A DNA stretch of 64,000 nt, from the NCBI RefSeq assembly GCF_014217335.1, contig NZ_CP060092.1, forward strand, positions 3,117,501 through 3,181,500. The letters run 5' to 3'. This stretch comes from Teredinibacter purpureus (GTDB lineage Bacteria; Pseudomonadota; Gammaproteobacteria; Pseudomonadales; Cellvibrionaceae). The notes under the pieces were generated by a model. The model saw only the letters and a program-made list of their open reading frames with translations. It was not told where the DNA came from and ran no database searches. Every line of letters begins with the position of its first letter. The stretch's first letter is position 1. Shown here piece by piece: positions 8,211 through 17,793 of this stretch. The translations under genes and the position numbers were made by a program.

Positions 8211-11200
8211 ATGAATCGCTCACTTTTTACTGTTGCACAGATAGTTTTCCTCAGTGTTGTTATCAGTGCTTGTGGAGGCGGCGGAGGCGGAGGCGTAGGC
8301 GGCGGAACAGGAACAGTACCTACCGCCAGCCCTACGTCACCCCCAACGCCGACGCCTATACCCGTACCTCCGCAGCTCTATTCTGTAAGCACTTCGTCGC
8401 TCTCGGAAGATTGTCTCTTGGGTTACAGTCTAAATCTAGGGCCGGATTCAAACTGGGATGCTCGTTTGAATGCTAGTGAAATTGAGTCATCGACAAGATT
8501 ATGCGCAGCATTAAACGCTGTAATCTACGCTGTTACGCCTGTTGGTGCTGAAGATAATCATTGCTCTGAAGGCGGTGAGCGGGTTTCGGTTGGTGAAGAT
8601 ACTAATGGGGACGGGATTGTTGCCCCAGAAGAGGAGCTGTACACCGGGACTTTTTGTGCAGCGGAGCCTCTGGTTGTGGAGGTGGGAGAAACTTATTCAG
8701 GCACCTTTAGCCATTCGGGAATAGCTGAACCTCTATTTATTGTCGATATTGAACCTCTTTGGGGTGAATTATTCATTGACGATATGGGAGGCTATACCTA
8801 TAGCCAAAATGAGGCGTTTAGTGGTCAGGACCAATTTAGCGTAACAGTCTCGGGCGTAGGCTCTAGTGTCTCCTTCGCTGTTGTTGTGGGTGTAGATACC
8901 TCAAATTTTTCTCCGATTATGGTAGAGCAAGCCGTTACGATTCATCGCAATATCCTTACAACAGGACAGTTAACCGCCGTTGATTTTAATAATGATCTCT
9001 TAACCTATGAAATCGTTGGCGAGGCAAGCAATGATGGGTTGCTCCATGTCCTGCCAACTGGAGAGTATTCTTATTTGCCCACGTACGGTTTCTTGGGACA
9101 GTCGAGTTTTGTTGTGCGTGCTTATGATGGCGAAGCCTATTCTGAAGAGGCGGCTTTAATTTTTAATGTATTGAATCGAGAGCCTACCGCTCAAGATCAA
9201 AGCTATGGTGTTTATTCTAGTGAGAGGCTTATCCGGCAATTGCCAGGAGTCGACGCTGATAACGATACTCTCACGTATGAGTTATTGAGCAATGACGCGT
9301 TCGAGGGGGCGTTAAGTTTAAGTGCCGAAGGGTTGCTTCATTATATGCCAGCTGAAACGTTTAGCGGCAGTGAGACAATTCAATATCGTGTTTTTGATGG
9401 AGATTCATTTTCCAGCCCCGCAACACTAACGTTTACAGTGCTAGAGGCAACAGGAAACCTTATTTCTGATTTGACTGTCACTAATGTAGGGCTTAATGAT
9501 GCGAGTTTGTCGTGGTCCAGTAGTGACGCCCTAGCAACGCGTTATATCCTACGTATTAATACTCAAAATATTACACTCGATAATTGGGAAACGAGCACCG
9601 ATATTCCGATTGATGTTGTTGCAGTTGAAAGCGAACTTCCCGTGTTATTTACATTAAATTCACTGTCTGAGAACGTTACGTATTTTGTTGCTGTTCGTAC
9701 GGCCACGGATACAGAAATACTTGGGACGCTTTCAAACGTCGCTTCATTTTCTACGCTATCGCGAGCAAGCCTAGAGATAATTCCTCAGTCATTACCGCAT
9801 TTTGAACTAGAGCAAAATACTAGTCTTACGACTAGTGTGATATTTCGTAATGCTGGCGATTTCCCATTAGATTTTTCGGTAGATTTTTTAGAAGAATTCC
9901 CTACGTTTAACGACTCTTCTACGGTTAGTAAACATACCTATTTGCCGCTCGAAAAAGGCGCTGTAGACCCACGTAAGGGTGACATTGCTATTAATAGTGC
10001 AGGAGGCCCCGATAGGTTCGGCTATGCCTGGGCCGATAGTAATGAAAACGGTGGGCCTGTATTCGAATGGATTGAAATTAGTGAAACAGGCACCGTTATT
10101 GAAGGGTTATATGACGACTCCTTAGTAAAGGATATTCCGATTGGGTTTGATTTCCCTTTCTATGGCGAAAGTTTTTCGACATTCCACCTTAGCTCCAATG
10201 GTTATCTAACGTTTGCAGATACTGACGAGAATGGTTGTTGCTCGCCACAACCGATTCCTAGCAAAGACCTAATCAATTCGTTAATAGCGTGGCTCTGGAA
10301 AGATCTACACCCTAACGACGGTACAGTGTATTACCAATCGTTTGATGAGAATTATGTAGTCGTTCAATTTGAAAACTATGGCGAGTACGGTAGCACAGAT
10401 GCAGCGGTGAACGCGCAGGTTATTCTATATGCGTCCGGTGCGATTAAGCTTCAGTACTTAAATTTTGATGGAGGTCTTGAAACACGACTGTCCAGTATAG
10501 GGATGGAAAATTATGATGGTAGCGATGGGCTCCAGGTGGCTTTTAGTGAGAATTACTTGGAACCAAATTTAGCCATATTAATTAAAGGGCACGATGTTGA
10601 GTGGATGTTAACAGATGTTGAGGCCGGAACGATTGCGCCAGGTGAAGTGAAACTAATTAATTTCACTTACGCAGGAAATAACCCCGTTGATGACTATGCT
10701 GCTGATATTCACGTGAATTTGAATCAGAGCGCGTTGGTCTTGGATACGGTAATAATGCCAGTATCATTATCAATTACAGACGATATAACAGCACCTATCG
10801 CGATAACGTCGCTAGCGAGCTCCGATCGTGATTTTGATCGCGTTACGCTGCAATGGGCTTCTGTTGCAAATAGTAAAACCTACGGTGGTGCGCTTACTGC
10901 CTATGATATTCGATACAGTACTACGCCAATTACGGAAGATAATTGGTCAGACGCTCTTCCGGCAACAGGCTTGCCGTTACCGAGTGAGCCCAATACACAA
11001 GAGACTGTAATGGTTGAAGGCTTGTCGCCCAGCACACAGTATTACTTTGCTTTACGTGGCATAGACCAAAATGGGAACGCGTCGCTATTGTCCAATAGCG
11101 TGGAGGTTACAACACTTATTGAGCCTGTTCTCGCATTAGAACAGTCCTCCTTAGAGTTCAATCTTGCTGAAGGTACAGAAGATGTCGCAACGATTACACT

Positions 11201-14081
11201 CTCTAACGTTGGCGAGGCAATGTTGAATTATCAATTTTCACTGGAGGAGGTTACGGTTACCGCTAAGCCTAGCAAGCGTAAACTTTCTCGCGGTGTGGCG
11301 GCAGAACCTCCGTCACCAATTCTTTATACGCAGCTGCCGTCGAAGGGCACATATGAACCTTTCGATATTGTGGTGCGCTTAAAACCGAGTTTGCGTCTGG
11401 CAGATATACAGCAGTTGCATGCACATTATAGTGCAACGGTCACTAACACTATCGCACCTTTAAATATGGAGGTTTGGCGATTAGATACACAAACTGACCT
11501 GCTCAATACTTTGCAATCATTGAACAGTAATGATGCAGTATATTTCGCGGAATTAAATTATAAACTCGCGAGTTTTGATATTCCCGATGACCCTCGCTTG
11601 GGAGAATTATGGGGGTTGCATAATGAAGGGCAAACCGGTGGCAGTGTTGATGCTGATATTGATGCGGTTGAAGCCTGGAATATTTGGCAAGGTAGCCATA
11701 ATACCGTTGTAGCTGTTATTGATACTGGTATTGATTATAGTCATCCCGAATTGGTCGGTAATATTTGGGTGAACGACAACGAAATACCAGATAATAATGT
11801 TGACGACGATCTTAACGGGTATGTTGATGATGTGCATGGCTACGATTTTGCTAACGGCGATGGTGACCCGTTAGACGATAACGATCATGGTACTCATGTT
11901 GCCGGTACTATAGGAGCAACAGGCAATGATGGCATCGGTATTGTGGGAGTTAATCACGCCGTTAAGCTAATGGCTGTTAAATTCTTAAGCGGCAGTGGCG
12001 GCGGCTCTACTGCCCAGGCAATCGAATCGATAGTCTATGCCGTCGATAATGGTGCAACCATATTGAATAACAGCTGGGGTGGAGGTGCAGAGTCCGTGGC
12101 GTTGTTAAATGCCATTCAGTACGCAAACGATCAAGATGTTCTATTTGTGGCAGCAGCAGGTAACCGTGGTACAAATAATGATGCTCTCCCTAGTTTTCCT
12201 TCTGGCTATGAGGTTGATAACATTATTGCGGTTGCAGCAACAGATCATAACGATCTGCTCGCCTCATTTTCCCAGTATGGTCTAGCCACTGTTGACCTAG
12301 GCGCTCCGGGTGTTGATATCTTAAGTTCTGTTACAGGGGGCGGCACTAGTTCCTTTAGTGGAACGTCAATGGCTACACCACATGTGGCTGGCGTTGCAGC
12401 GCTAGTAAAATCGTATAAAACATCGCTCACTACGCCCGAATTGAAGGCAATACTTTTGGAAAGCGTCAACCCAATTGATTCGTTGTTGGGCAAAACTGTC
12501 ACTGGAGGGCGCTTGAATGCTTACGACGCTTTACAGCTTTCAGGGCCGGATTGGATAGTGCTTCCCGATATAAGGAATGGTTCATTAACGGGTGGTGAAT
12601 CGGCCACTGTCGAGCTGAGTATAAATGCGTTGGCGCTTCCCGTTGGTGACTATGTTATCGACTTGGTGTTTGCTTCAAATGATCCTGAAAACCCAAGAGT
12701 TACGGTTCCAGTGACAGTCACAGTGACGGATGATGGTGTAGCACCTAGTGCTATTGTCGATCTTACCGTTAGCGATATTGCAGATACGCAAGCCGTATTC
12801 AACTTTACCGCAACAGGCGATGATGGCAGTCAAGGAACGGCTACTCGCTATGATATTCGTTATTCAGATGAGCGGCTAACAGAGCAGAATTGGAATGAAG
12901 CCTCTGCGGCTCTTGTCTCAGCCCAGCCTTTGGGGGCTGGAGAAACCGAAACCATTACTGTTACGGGGTTGCAAGGCAACTCTTCTCTTTGGGTTGGTGT
13001 GAAAGTTATCGACTTCGGTGATCTTGCGTCAGCGCTATCGAATGTGGTTTCAATTGATACGTTAAATACATCACTTGTCGTTACACCAAGGCCTATCCCC
13101 GTAATTGCGATTGAAGAAGGTGAGCTTGCAGTCGTCGAGCTTAGCCTTACGAATGACGGTGATATTGATCTAGAGGTGTCGGTAGCCGTTGATTACAATG
13201 CGTCTGGTGCGAGTCAGTTGCAATCGGCGCAATACGTTCACTCAGAAATCATCGAGAAAGGTGAAGAAGATCGACGTAGGGGATCGCCAGTAACGCTGTC
13301 GAGCGGTGGGCCCGATACTTTTGGCTATCGCTGGAGTGACAGCCATGATTCAAGCGGTCCCTTGTATGACTGGATTGATATAGCGTTGACCGGAACTGAA
13401 ATTACTGGGTTTGGTGACGACAATGTTAGAGGGCCCATCACTATTGGTTTTAACTTCCCTTTTTACGGCGGTATACAAAACGAAGTATTCGTCTCCAGTA
13501 ATGGTTTTATCTCTTTTGATCAAGCAATATTAAACGGCTGTTGTTCAGGTCAGCCCATCCCGCGTGAAGATTCCTATAATAATTTAATTGCTTGGCTATG
13601 GGATGACCTGCATCCAAAAGCAGGGCTAGTGCACTATCAGGTTTTTGATGACGAAAGATTTGTTCTTCAGTTTTCAGGGTATGGAGAATTTGGCGGCGCC
13701 GGTAGTATTGATGCTCAGGTCATTCTATCGGCCAATGGTGCAATAAAATTGCAATACAGAAATATCAGCAGTGGAATGGATATTTCAAGGGCCAGTATCG
13801 GGATTGAAAATGAAAATGGAACCGATGGTCTACAAGTGAGTATTTTTGCGCCCTATGTTGAAAATGAACTTGCGCTGGAGTTCACCAATTTTTGGTTGAG
13901 TGTGGGGCAGACCACTTTTACTCTTCCAACAGGGGAAACGGCAGCACTCCAACTTAATATAGATGGGCGCTCAATGACCGCTGATAGCTATGAAACCAAC
14001 GTAACGTTATTTAGTAATGACCTGGATGAGCCGATAATCACGCTACCGGTTACCGTTGAGGTCACGGCGCCAATCGAGTAA
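8211..14081 (+). CDS. Giant lipoprotein subtilase (S8) with cadherin-like, FN3 and duplicated beta modules
   Basis: A 1956-residue protein starting at the ATG at 8211 after AAGGACG. Lipobox VISAC gives a lipidated Cys21, followed by a Gly run and a Pro/Thr linker. Order: a Cys-containing DUF7151-like segment (~60-155) with a DTNGDG calcium-type loop; cadherin-like repeats (~155-425); FN3 (~430-520); beta module A (~597-795); FN3 (~860-960); inhibitor-like propeptide (~1035-1120); S8 domain with D1171 (VIDTGIDYSHPEL), H1229 (DHGTHVAGT) and S1386 (GTSMATPHVAG); FN3 (~1505-1625); beta module B (~1697-1893), a second copy of A sharing FPFYG and the CCS.QPIP string. It is likely a cell-surface protease acting on protein or plant/algal wall material. 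The mid-protein catalytic domain is unusual. Confidence 0.9.
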   Translation: MNRSLFTVAQIVFLSVVISACGGGGGGGVGGGTGTVPTASPTSPPTPTPIPVPPQLYSVSTSSLSEDCLLGYSLNLGPDSNWDARLNASEIESSTRLCAALNAVIYAVTPVGAEDNHCSEGGERVSVGEDTNGDGIVAPEEELYTGTFCAAEPLVVEVGETYSGTFSHSGIAEPLFIVDIEPLWGELFIDDMGGYTYSQNEAFSGQDQFSVTVSGVGSSVSFAVVVGVDTSNFSPIMVEQAVTIHRNILTTGQLTAVDFNNDLLTYEIVGEASNDGLLHVLPTGEYSYLPTYGFLGQSSFVVRAYDGEAYSEEAALIFNVLNREPTAQDQSYGVYSSERLIRQLPGVDADNDTLTYELLSNDAFEGALSLSAEGLLHYMPAETFSGSETIQYRVFDGDSFSSPATLTFTVLEATGNLISDLTVTNVGLNDASLSWSSSDALATRYILRINTQNITLDNWETSTDIPIDVVAVESELPVLFTLNSLSENVTYFVAVRTATDTEILGTLSNVASFSTLSRASLEIIPQSLPHFELEQNTSLTTSVIFRNAGDFPLDFSVDFLEEFPTFNDSSTVSKHTYLPLEKGAVDPRKGDIAINSAGGPDRFGYAWADSNENGGPVFEWIEISETGTVIEGLYDDSLVKDIPIGFDFPFYGESFSTFHLSSNGYLTFADTDENGCCSPQPIPSKDLINSLIAWLWKDLHPNDGTVYYQSFDENYVVVQFENYGEYGSTDAAVNAQVILYASGAIKLQYLNFDGGLETRLSSIGMENYDGSDGLQVAFSENYLEPNLAILIKGHDVEWMLTDVEAGTIAPGEVKLINFTYAGNNPVDDYAADIHVNLNQSALVLDTVIMPVSLSITDDITAPIAITSLASSDRDFDRVTLQWASVANSKTYGGALTAYDIRYSTTPITEDNWSDALPATGLPLPSEPNTQETVMVEGLSPSTQYYFALRGIDQNGNASLLSNSVEVTTLIEPVLALEQSSLEFNLAEGTEDVATITLSNVGEAMLNYQFSLEEVTVTAKPSKRKLSRGVAAEPPSPILYTQLPSKGTYEPFDIVVRLKPSLRLADIQQLHAHYSATVTNTIAPLNMEVWRLDTQTDLLNTLQSLNSNDAVYFAELNYKLASFDIPDDPRLGELWGLHNEGQTGGSVDADIDAVEAWNIWQGSHNTVVAVIDTGIDYSHPELVGNIWVNDNEIPDNNVDDDLNGYVDDVHGYDFANGDGDPLDDNDHGTHVAGTIGATGNDGIGIVGVNHAVKLMAVKFLSGSGGGSTAQAIESIVYAVDNGATILNNSWGGGAESVALLNAIQYANDQDVLFVAAAGNRGTNNDALPSFPSGYEVDNIIAVAATDHNDLLASFSQYGLATVDLGAPGVDILSSVTGGGTSSFSGTSMATPHVAGVAALVKSYKTSLTTPELKAILLESVNPIDSLLGKTVTGGRLNAYDALQLSGPDWIVLPDIRNGSLTGGESATVELSINALALPVGDYVIDLVFASNDPENPRVTVPVTVTVTDDGVAPSAIVDLTVSDIADTQAVFNFTATGDDGSQGTATRYDIRYSDERLTEQNWNEASAALVSAQPLGAGETETITVTGLQGNSSLWVGVKVIDFGDLASALSNVVSIDTLNTSLVVTPRPIPVIAIEEGELAVVELSLTNDGDIDLEVSVAVDYNASGASQLQSAQYVHSEIIEKGEEDRRRGSPVTLSSGGPDTFGYRWSDSHDSSGPLYDWIDIALTGTEITGFGDDNVRGPITIGFNFPFYGGIQNEVFVSSNGFISFDQAILNGCCSGQPIPREDSYNNLIAWLWDDLHPKAGLVHYQVFDDERFVLQFSGYGEFGGAGSIDAQVILSANGAIKLQYRNISSGMDISRASIGIENENGTDGLQVSIFAPYVENELALEFTNFWLSVGQTTFTLPTGETAALQLNIDGRSMTADSYETNVTLFSNDLDEPIITLPVTVEVTAPIE

Positions 14082-14266
14082 ATGGTAGTACTGTGTAGTG
14101 TGTAAAAAACCTCTCAAAAGGCATTGAGCGTTCCAAACGTGGTTCAAGTGATACTAAGGTCGAATGGCGCCTTATTCGTTGCGCTAATACTATGGTGTTC
14201 CGGCTAAGCGGCAATGTTGTTGCTTATTCTGGATCACTAATACCGATATTGACGAGACGTTATATT

Positions 14267-15295
14267 ATGTTTAGAACGGCTAAAATTGCAGTATATTGCT
14301 GCATAATGCTATACCTCGTGGCGTGTGGAGGAACGGGCTCATCTAGCTCAGAGACCACCGAGGCATCGACAGCGCAACCGACAGCCGTTCCAACGGCAGA
14401 GCCTACGGTCGTTCCAACGGCAGAGCCTACGGTCGTTCCAACGGCAGAACCTACGGTCGTGCCCGGGGTATTATCTAAAATTGAAAATTTTGGGGATAAC
14501 CCAACGCGTTTGGACATGCACTTGTACGTGCCCGAAAATCTACCGAATATGGCGCCGGTGTTATTGGCTGTGCATTACTGTACGGGCGACGGCCCAACAT
14601 TTTACCGGTACACACCTTTTGCTAATGCTGCAGACACGAATGGCTTTATTGTTATCTACCCGTCTGCTACCCGTAGCTCAAAGTGTTTTGATGTAGCCTC
14701 TCCGAACGCACTTGTACGCGATGGCGGCAGTGACCCTCAGGTTCTACGCACCATGATCCGCTATGTGCAGAACAATTATAATGTGGATAACGACCGCATA
14801 TTTGTTACTGGAGTGTCTTCTGGCGCCATGGCCACGAACGTGATGCTAGCGCTCTATCCCGATGTTTTTGCGGCTGGAGCAGCGTTTGCTGGCGTACCAT
14901 TTTACTGCTTCGCTACGGGTAGCAGTATTGAATGGAATAGTGCTTGCGCAGGAGGTGCAAATACTAAAACTCCGCAGGAGTGGGGCGATCTCGTTCGTAA
15001 CGCGAATATAGGTTATACCGGCTCCTACCCTCGTGTTCAGTTGTGGCATGGAACGGCAGATGACGTGCTCGATTTCATCAATTTTGGAGAAGCTATTGAG
15101 CAATGGACGGATGTACACGGCCTCTCATTAACGCCGGATAATAGTACTGAAATTTCGAATACCGTTACGCGCACTCGGTATGGTAGGGCGGGCGAAGAGG
15201 CCGTAATAGAAGCCTATCGAATGGAAGGCGTTTCGCACGATCTACCGGTTGATGGGGAAGAGGCACTACGCTTTTTTGGGCTCGACACGCCTTAA
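14267..15295 (+). CDS. Lipoprotein CE1 / PHB-depolymerase-family esterase
   Basis: A 342-residue protein from the ATG at 14267. The signal peptide ends in LYLVAC, a lipobox, followed by Ser-rich and VPTAEPT repeats forming a flexible linker. The catalytic domain (~70-342) has the nucleophile elbow GVSSGAM with S184, a preceding DRIFVTG strand, and later WHGTADDVLDF and VSHDLP supplying the likely acid and histidine. The fold is that of feruloyl/acetyl-xylan esterases and extracellular polyester depolymerases. It probably de-esterifies hemicellulose at the cell surface; substrate cannot be decided. It stands alone between two gaps, downstream of the subtilase lipoprotein. Confidence 0.85.
   Translation: MFRTAKIAVYCCIMLYLVACGGTGSSSSETTEASTAQPTAVPTAEPTVVPTAEPTVVPTAEPTVVPGVLSKIENFGDNPTRLDMHLYVPENLPNMAPVLLAVHYCTGDGPTFYRYTPFANAADTNGFIVIYPSATRSSKCFDVASPNALVRDGGSDPQVLRTMIRYVQNNYNVDNDRIFVTGVSSGAMATNVMLALYPDVFAAGAAFAGVPFYCFATGSSIEWNSACAGGANTKTPQEWGDLVRNANIGYTGSYPRVQLWHGTADDVLDFINFGEAIEQWTDVHGLSLTPDNSTEISNTVTRTRYGRAGEEAVIEAYRMEGVSHDLPVDGEEALRFFGLDTP
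14387..14458 (+). repeat. Three 24-bp tandem repeats in the esterase linker
   Basis: The unit from 14387 (GTTCCAACGG...ACGGTC) repeats at 14411 and 14435, the third with one substitution (AGAACC for AGAGCC). Each unit encodes VPTAEPTV, so linker length can change by 8 residues through copy-number change without frameshift. Confidence 0.92.
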
Positions 15296-15729
15296 AACCC
15301 GAACCAAGATGTTTAGTTAACATATAGTGCTATCGAAAACATGCTTTTTTGGTTAAAGCGCAGTATGGGGTGCACCTATTCCGCATACTGCGCGTTTCTT
15401 CTTTTAATTGGCTTTTCTCTCTCGTTTTATTCCTACCTATCCTGCATGCCCCCCTCATCAAACACAAACAACGACACTTTAAACTTAACAGCTGCACAGA
15501 AAAGCCTGGCGCTAGAGGTGGCGGTTAAGTCTGTGAGGCTTCCTTTATTGTGCCCGTAGCGGAGGGCTGAATAGTCGTGTTGATACAGCTTAATGAGGTA
15601 TGCGCTAATGCAGTACCTTATCCTAATAGACATAATTGTTTTTTTCTGGGAGTATTGCGCGCATCCGGTTTCAGATAGCGCAGTAATACAGGGCAAAAGT
15701 ACGTCATTCATGAAAGGAGTAGGAAGACT
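15296..15729. other. Intergenic region with one doubtful small ORF
   Basis: A 72-codon frame (15341-15559) encodes a hydrophobic stretch ending in YLSC and a Thr/Asn-rich tail, faintly like a lipoprotein, but has no ribosome binding site. The real signal here is GGAG at 15716, serving the next gene. Confidence 0.35.
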
Positions 15730-16287
15730 ATGAGCGGAATTATAACTACATTAAAAAAGTTGTTGGGTTGGGGCAGTGAATCGTCTAGAAGCTTGCCTAC
15801 CGGACATCAGGCCAACGGCTCACATGTTACTCAGCTGTCTGTAAGCGTAATTGTTCATGCGGCTCAGAAAGAAGGTTACCTTGCCTCGAGCTTTAACCTG
15901 TCTTTAATAAAAAGTGATGGGAATAATTGGGGTATCGGTGGTGAGGGCGAGCAAGTGTTTAATGAAAAACCTGAAATTGCCGTGGGAGCAACCCGTTTTG
16001 ATATAGAGTTAGTCGACAATAACCTATCAACGTTATATGTTTTTGGTAGCGGCGGCATTAAAAATAGCCAAGGGCAAGAGTCTATTTTTGTGATGGAGCC
16101 ACCTAAAGAGCACGTATCCGATAGAAAGGCGTTTGATTTTGGCCCTCCATGGATTCCGTTAGATGGTTTGAGTGCGAGCAGCGCACTGGCGGGTGATTTG
16201 TACATCATTAACGGTGATGACCCGCAAGAAGGTGGGGCCCATCCAAAATTAATAGGAGCATGGGCGCTTAACGTAAAAGACGCATAG
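15730..16287 (+). CDS. Uncharacterised 185-residue protein
   Basis: Start supported by GAAAGGAGTAGGAAG just before the ATG. I do not recognise the family. The first ~30 residues are a short amphipathic/basic segment and Ser-rich linker without a signal peptide; the rest is predicted beta-rich (alternating hydrophobic pattern in QLSVSVIVHAA, RFDIELVDN and TLYVFGSGG) with many Gly, Asn and Asp, and ends with KLIGAWALNVKDA. No cysteines, no catalytic motif. It could be a small cytoplasmic beta-sandwich. The next plus-strand gene, a DUF5675 protein, is 450 bases away. Confidence 0.7.
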   Translation: MSGIITTLKKLLGWGSESSRSLPTGHQANGSHVTQLSVSVIVHAAQKEGYLASSFNLSLIKSDGNNWGIGGEGEQVFNEKPEIAVGATRFDIELVDNNLSTLYVFGSGGIKNSQGQESIFVMEPPKEHVSDRKAFDFGPPWIPLDGLSASSALAGDLYIINGDDPQEGGAHPKLIGAWALNVKDA

Positions 16288-16736
16288 ACAAATAACGTGT
16301 TATCTCGCGAACTAAACTTTGACGAGAGCATTACAGATAACTATTGCAGGTCGCAAGCGAGCTCATATACTATTTATTAAACCCTTTATTTATCGTCTTT
16401 AATGTACTCCTTCTGCCTACTGGGTGCCCCCTTGTTTATTCGCAGGTGTTGGTATCGTTTAAAGCATTTTTCTGGTCAGGTATAATTTGACGCCATTTAT
16501 GCGCAAAAAGAACAATGTTTAAACGACGCGTAGCACTAAGATCTCAACTCAATAATGTGTGGGCATTGGCATGTCGCGATGCGGTCAGTAATTGTTGCGT
16601 GCTATAGCTGTCGTTAACAATGAACGTTTATAATCTTTCCCGTTTTTTAGTGTGTGTATCGAGAATTTAAATTGGCGTGAGTGGCTGTTACTTTTTAAGG
16701 CAAAACAATACCTCAATAAACCGAAGGAAATAAGCT
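16288..16736. promoter_or_regulatory. Intergenic region with a candidate sigma70 promoter
   Basis: A TATAAT hexamer at 16481-16486 has TTTAAA 17 bases upstream (16458-16463), a plausible sigma70 promoter for the DUF5675 gene, which would leave a ~245-base leader. Nothing else was recognised in the leader. Confidence 0.4.
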
Positions 16737-17186
16737 ATGGAAATAGTGGTCGATAGAATCGTATCAGATGATGATACAACCATCAGCAGAGTGTCAGTAG
16801 ACGGAAAGTTTGTGTGTTTTGGCTTAGAAGATGAATTTCGTGAAGAAAAAGTTCAGAACGAAACACGTATTCCGGCGGGTACCTATAACATTAAATTGAG
16901 AACCGAAGGTGGTTTTCATAATCGATACCAAAAGCGTTATCCTGATATGCATAAAGGGATGTTGCATCTACAAGATGTGCCTAACTTCACGTATGTTTTA
17001 ATTCATTGTGGCAATACAGATGAAGACACCGCGGGTTGTCTATTAGTGGGTGCTGGCTCGAATACAACGCCAGGTGATATGAGTATTTCGTCAAGCCGTG
17101 TCGCGTACGCCAATTTCTATCCAAAAGTCGTTGATGCGGCTGCAGCTGGTAACCTTAGCATTCGGTATGAAGACAACGACCTCTAG
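16737..17186 (+). CDS. DUF5675 family protein
   Basis: A 149-residue protein with CCGAAGGAAATAAGCT before the ATG. Features of DUF5675: an N-terminal RIVSDDDTTISRVSVDG strand pair, ETRIPAGTYNIKLR, GMLHLQDVPNFTYVLIHCGN, and DTAGCLLVG, which resembles the His/Cys surroundings of L,D-transpeptidase-like folds. Two cysteines (HCGN, AGCL) are conserved-looking and might be a catalytic pair, but I do not claim activity. Members often sit beside lysozyme or secretion genes; here the context is uninformative. A hairpin terminator follows directly. Confidence 0.72.
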   Translation: MEIVVDRIVSDDDTTISRVSVDGKFVCFGLEDEFREEKVQNETRIPAGTYNIKLRTEGGFHNRYQKRYPDMHKGMLHLQDVPNFTYVLIHCGNTDEDTAGCLLVGAGSNTTPGDMSISSSRVAYANFYPKVVDAAAAGNLSIRYEDNDL

Positions 17187-17203
17187 CCGAACGTTTATTT
17201 CAA

Positions 17204-17243
17204 GCGAATAGGCTACTTTTTTAAGCCTATTCGCCTTCTTTTC
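17204..17243 (+). terminator. Rho-independent terminator after the DUF5675 gene
   Basis: An 11-bp perfect stem, GCGAATAGGCT with AGCCTATTCGC, loop ACTTTTTTA, followed by a pyrimidine-rich CTTCTTTTCC tail. It starts 17 bases after the stop codon. Confidence 0.75.
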
Positions 17244-17415
17244 CCAATTATCACTCCCAGTCCGTTGTAGTCTTACCCACATTTACGTTTTTTATCGGTA
17301 CCTTCCCCTGCCATACGTTACCTGTACACCGAGTGTAAACGTTCCATAGAGTCTGTTAGAGTACGCGCCTTTAAAATTCTGTAGCAATCGCACTAAAACA
17401 GGTGGTCTGTGTAAT

Positions 17416-17793
17416 ATGGTTAAATCGTTATTATTAAAAGGTTTGAGAGAAGGTTTGGGGCGAATTATAGTGTTGATAAGCTTCATTACGCGGCCCAGTA
17501 AAATCAAGCGTTCTACTGAGCAGCAAGCGGCAATAGCGTTGAAAGCAGAAGGTTTATCTATCTATCAATTTTATGCCTGTCCATTTTGCGTCAAAACGCG
17601 CCGCGCCGTACATAAGCTCAACCTGCCTATTGCATACAGGAATGCTCAGGCCGGAGAATACCGAGAAGAATTGGCTAAAGAGGGTGGCCAGATAAAAGTG
17701 CCTTGCCTGCGCATAGAAGAGGGCGATTCGGTACAGTGGATGTATGAGTCTGGGGATATTATTCGCTATTTGAACCAGCGCTTTGCTGCTTAA
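17416..17793 (+). CDS. Glutaredoxin-like thiol oxidoreductase
   Basis: A 125-residue protein. Residues 10-25 form a weak hydrophobic segment (IIVLISFIT) that may anchor it to the inner membrane. The thioredoxin fold follows with the dithiol active site C55-P-F-C58 in FYACPFCVK, the cis-Pro region KVPCLRI, and YESGDIIRYLNQRF, which matches the GSH-binding end of glutaredoxins of the GST-N/GrxB type. It reduces disulfides or glutathionylated proteins. The 3' end overlaps convergently by 35 bases with rsuA, so both transcripts share antisense tails. Confidence 0.85.
   Translation: MVKSLLLKGLREGLGRIIVLISFITRPSKIKRSTEQQAAIALKAEGLSIYQFYACPFCVKTRRAVHKLNLPIAYRNAQAGEYREELAKEGGQIKVPCLRIEEGDSVQWMYESGDIIRYLNQRFAA

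Noticed and set aside
15341..15559. Possible small lipoprotein of 72 residues.
   Set aside because: No ribosome binding site, hydrophobic segment too irregular, composition not convincing.
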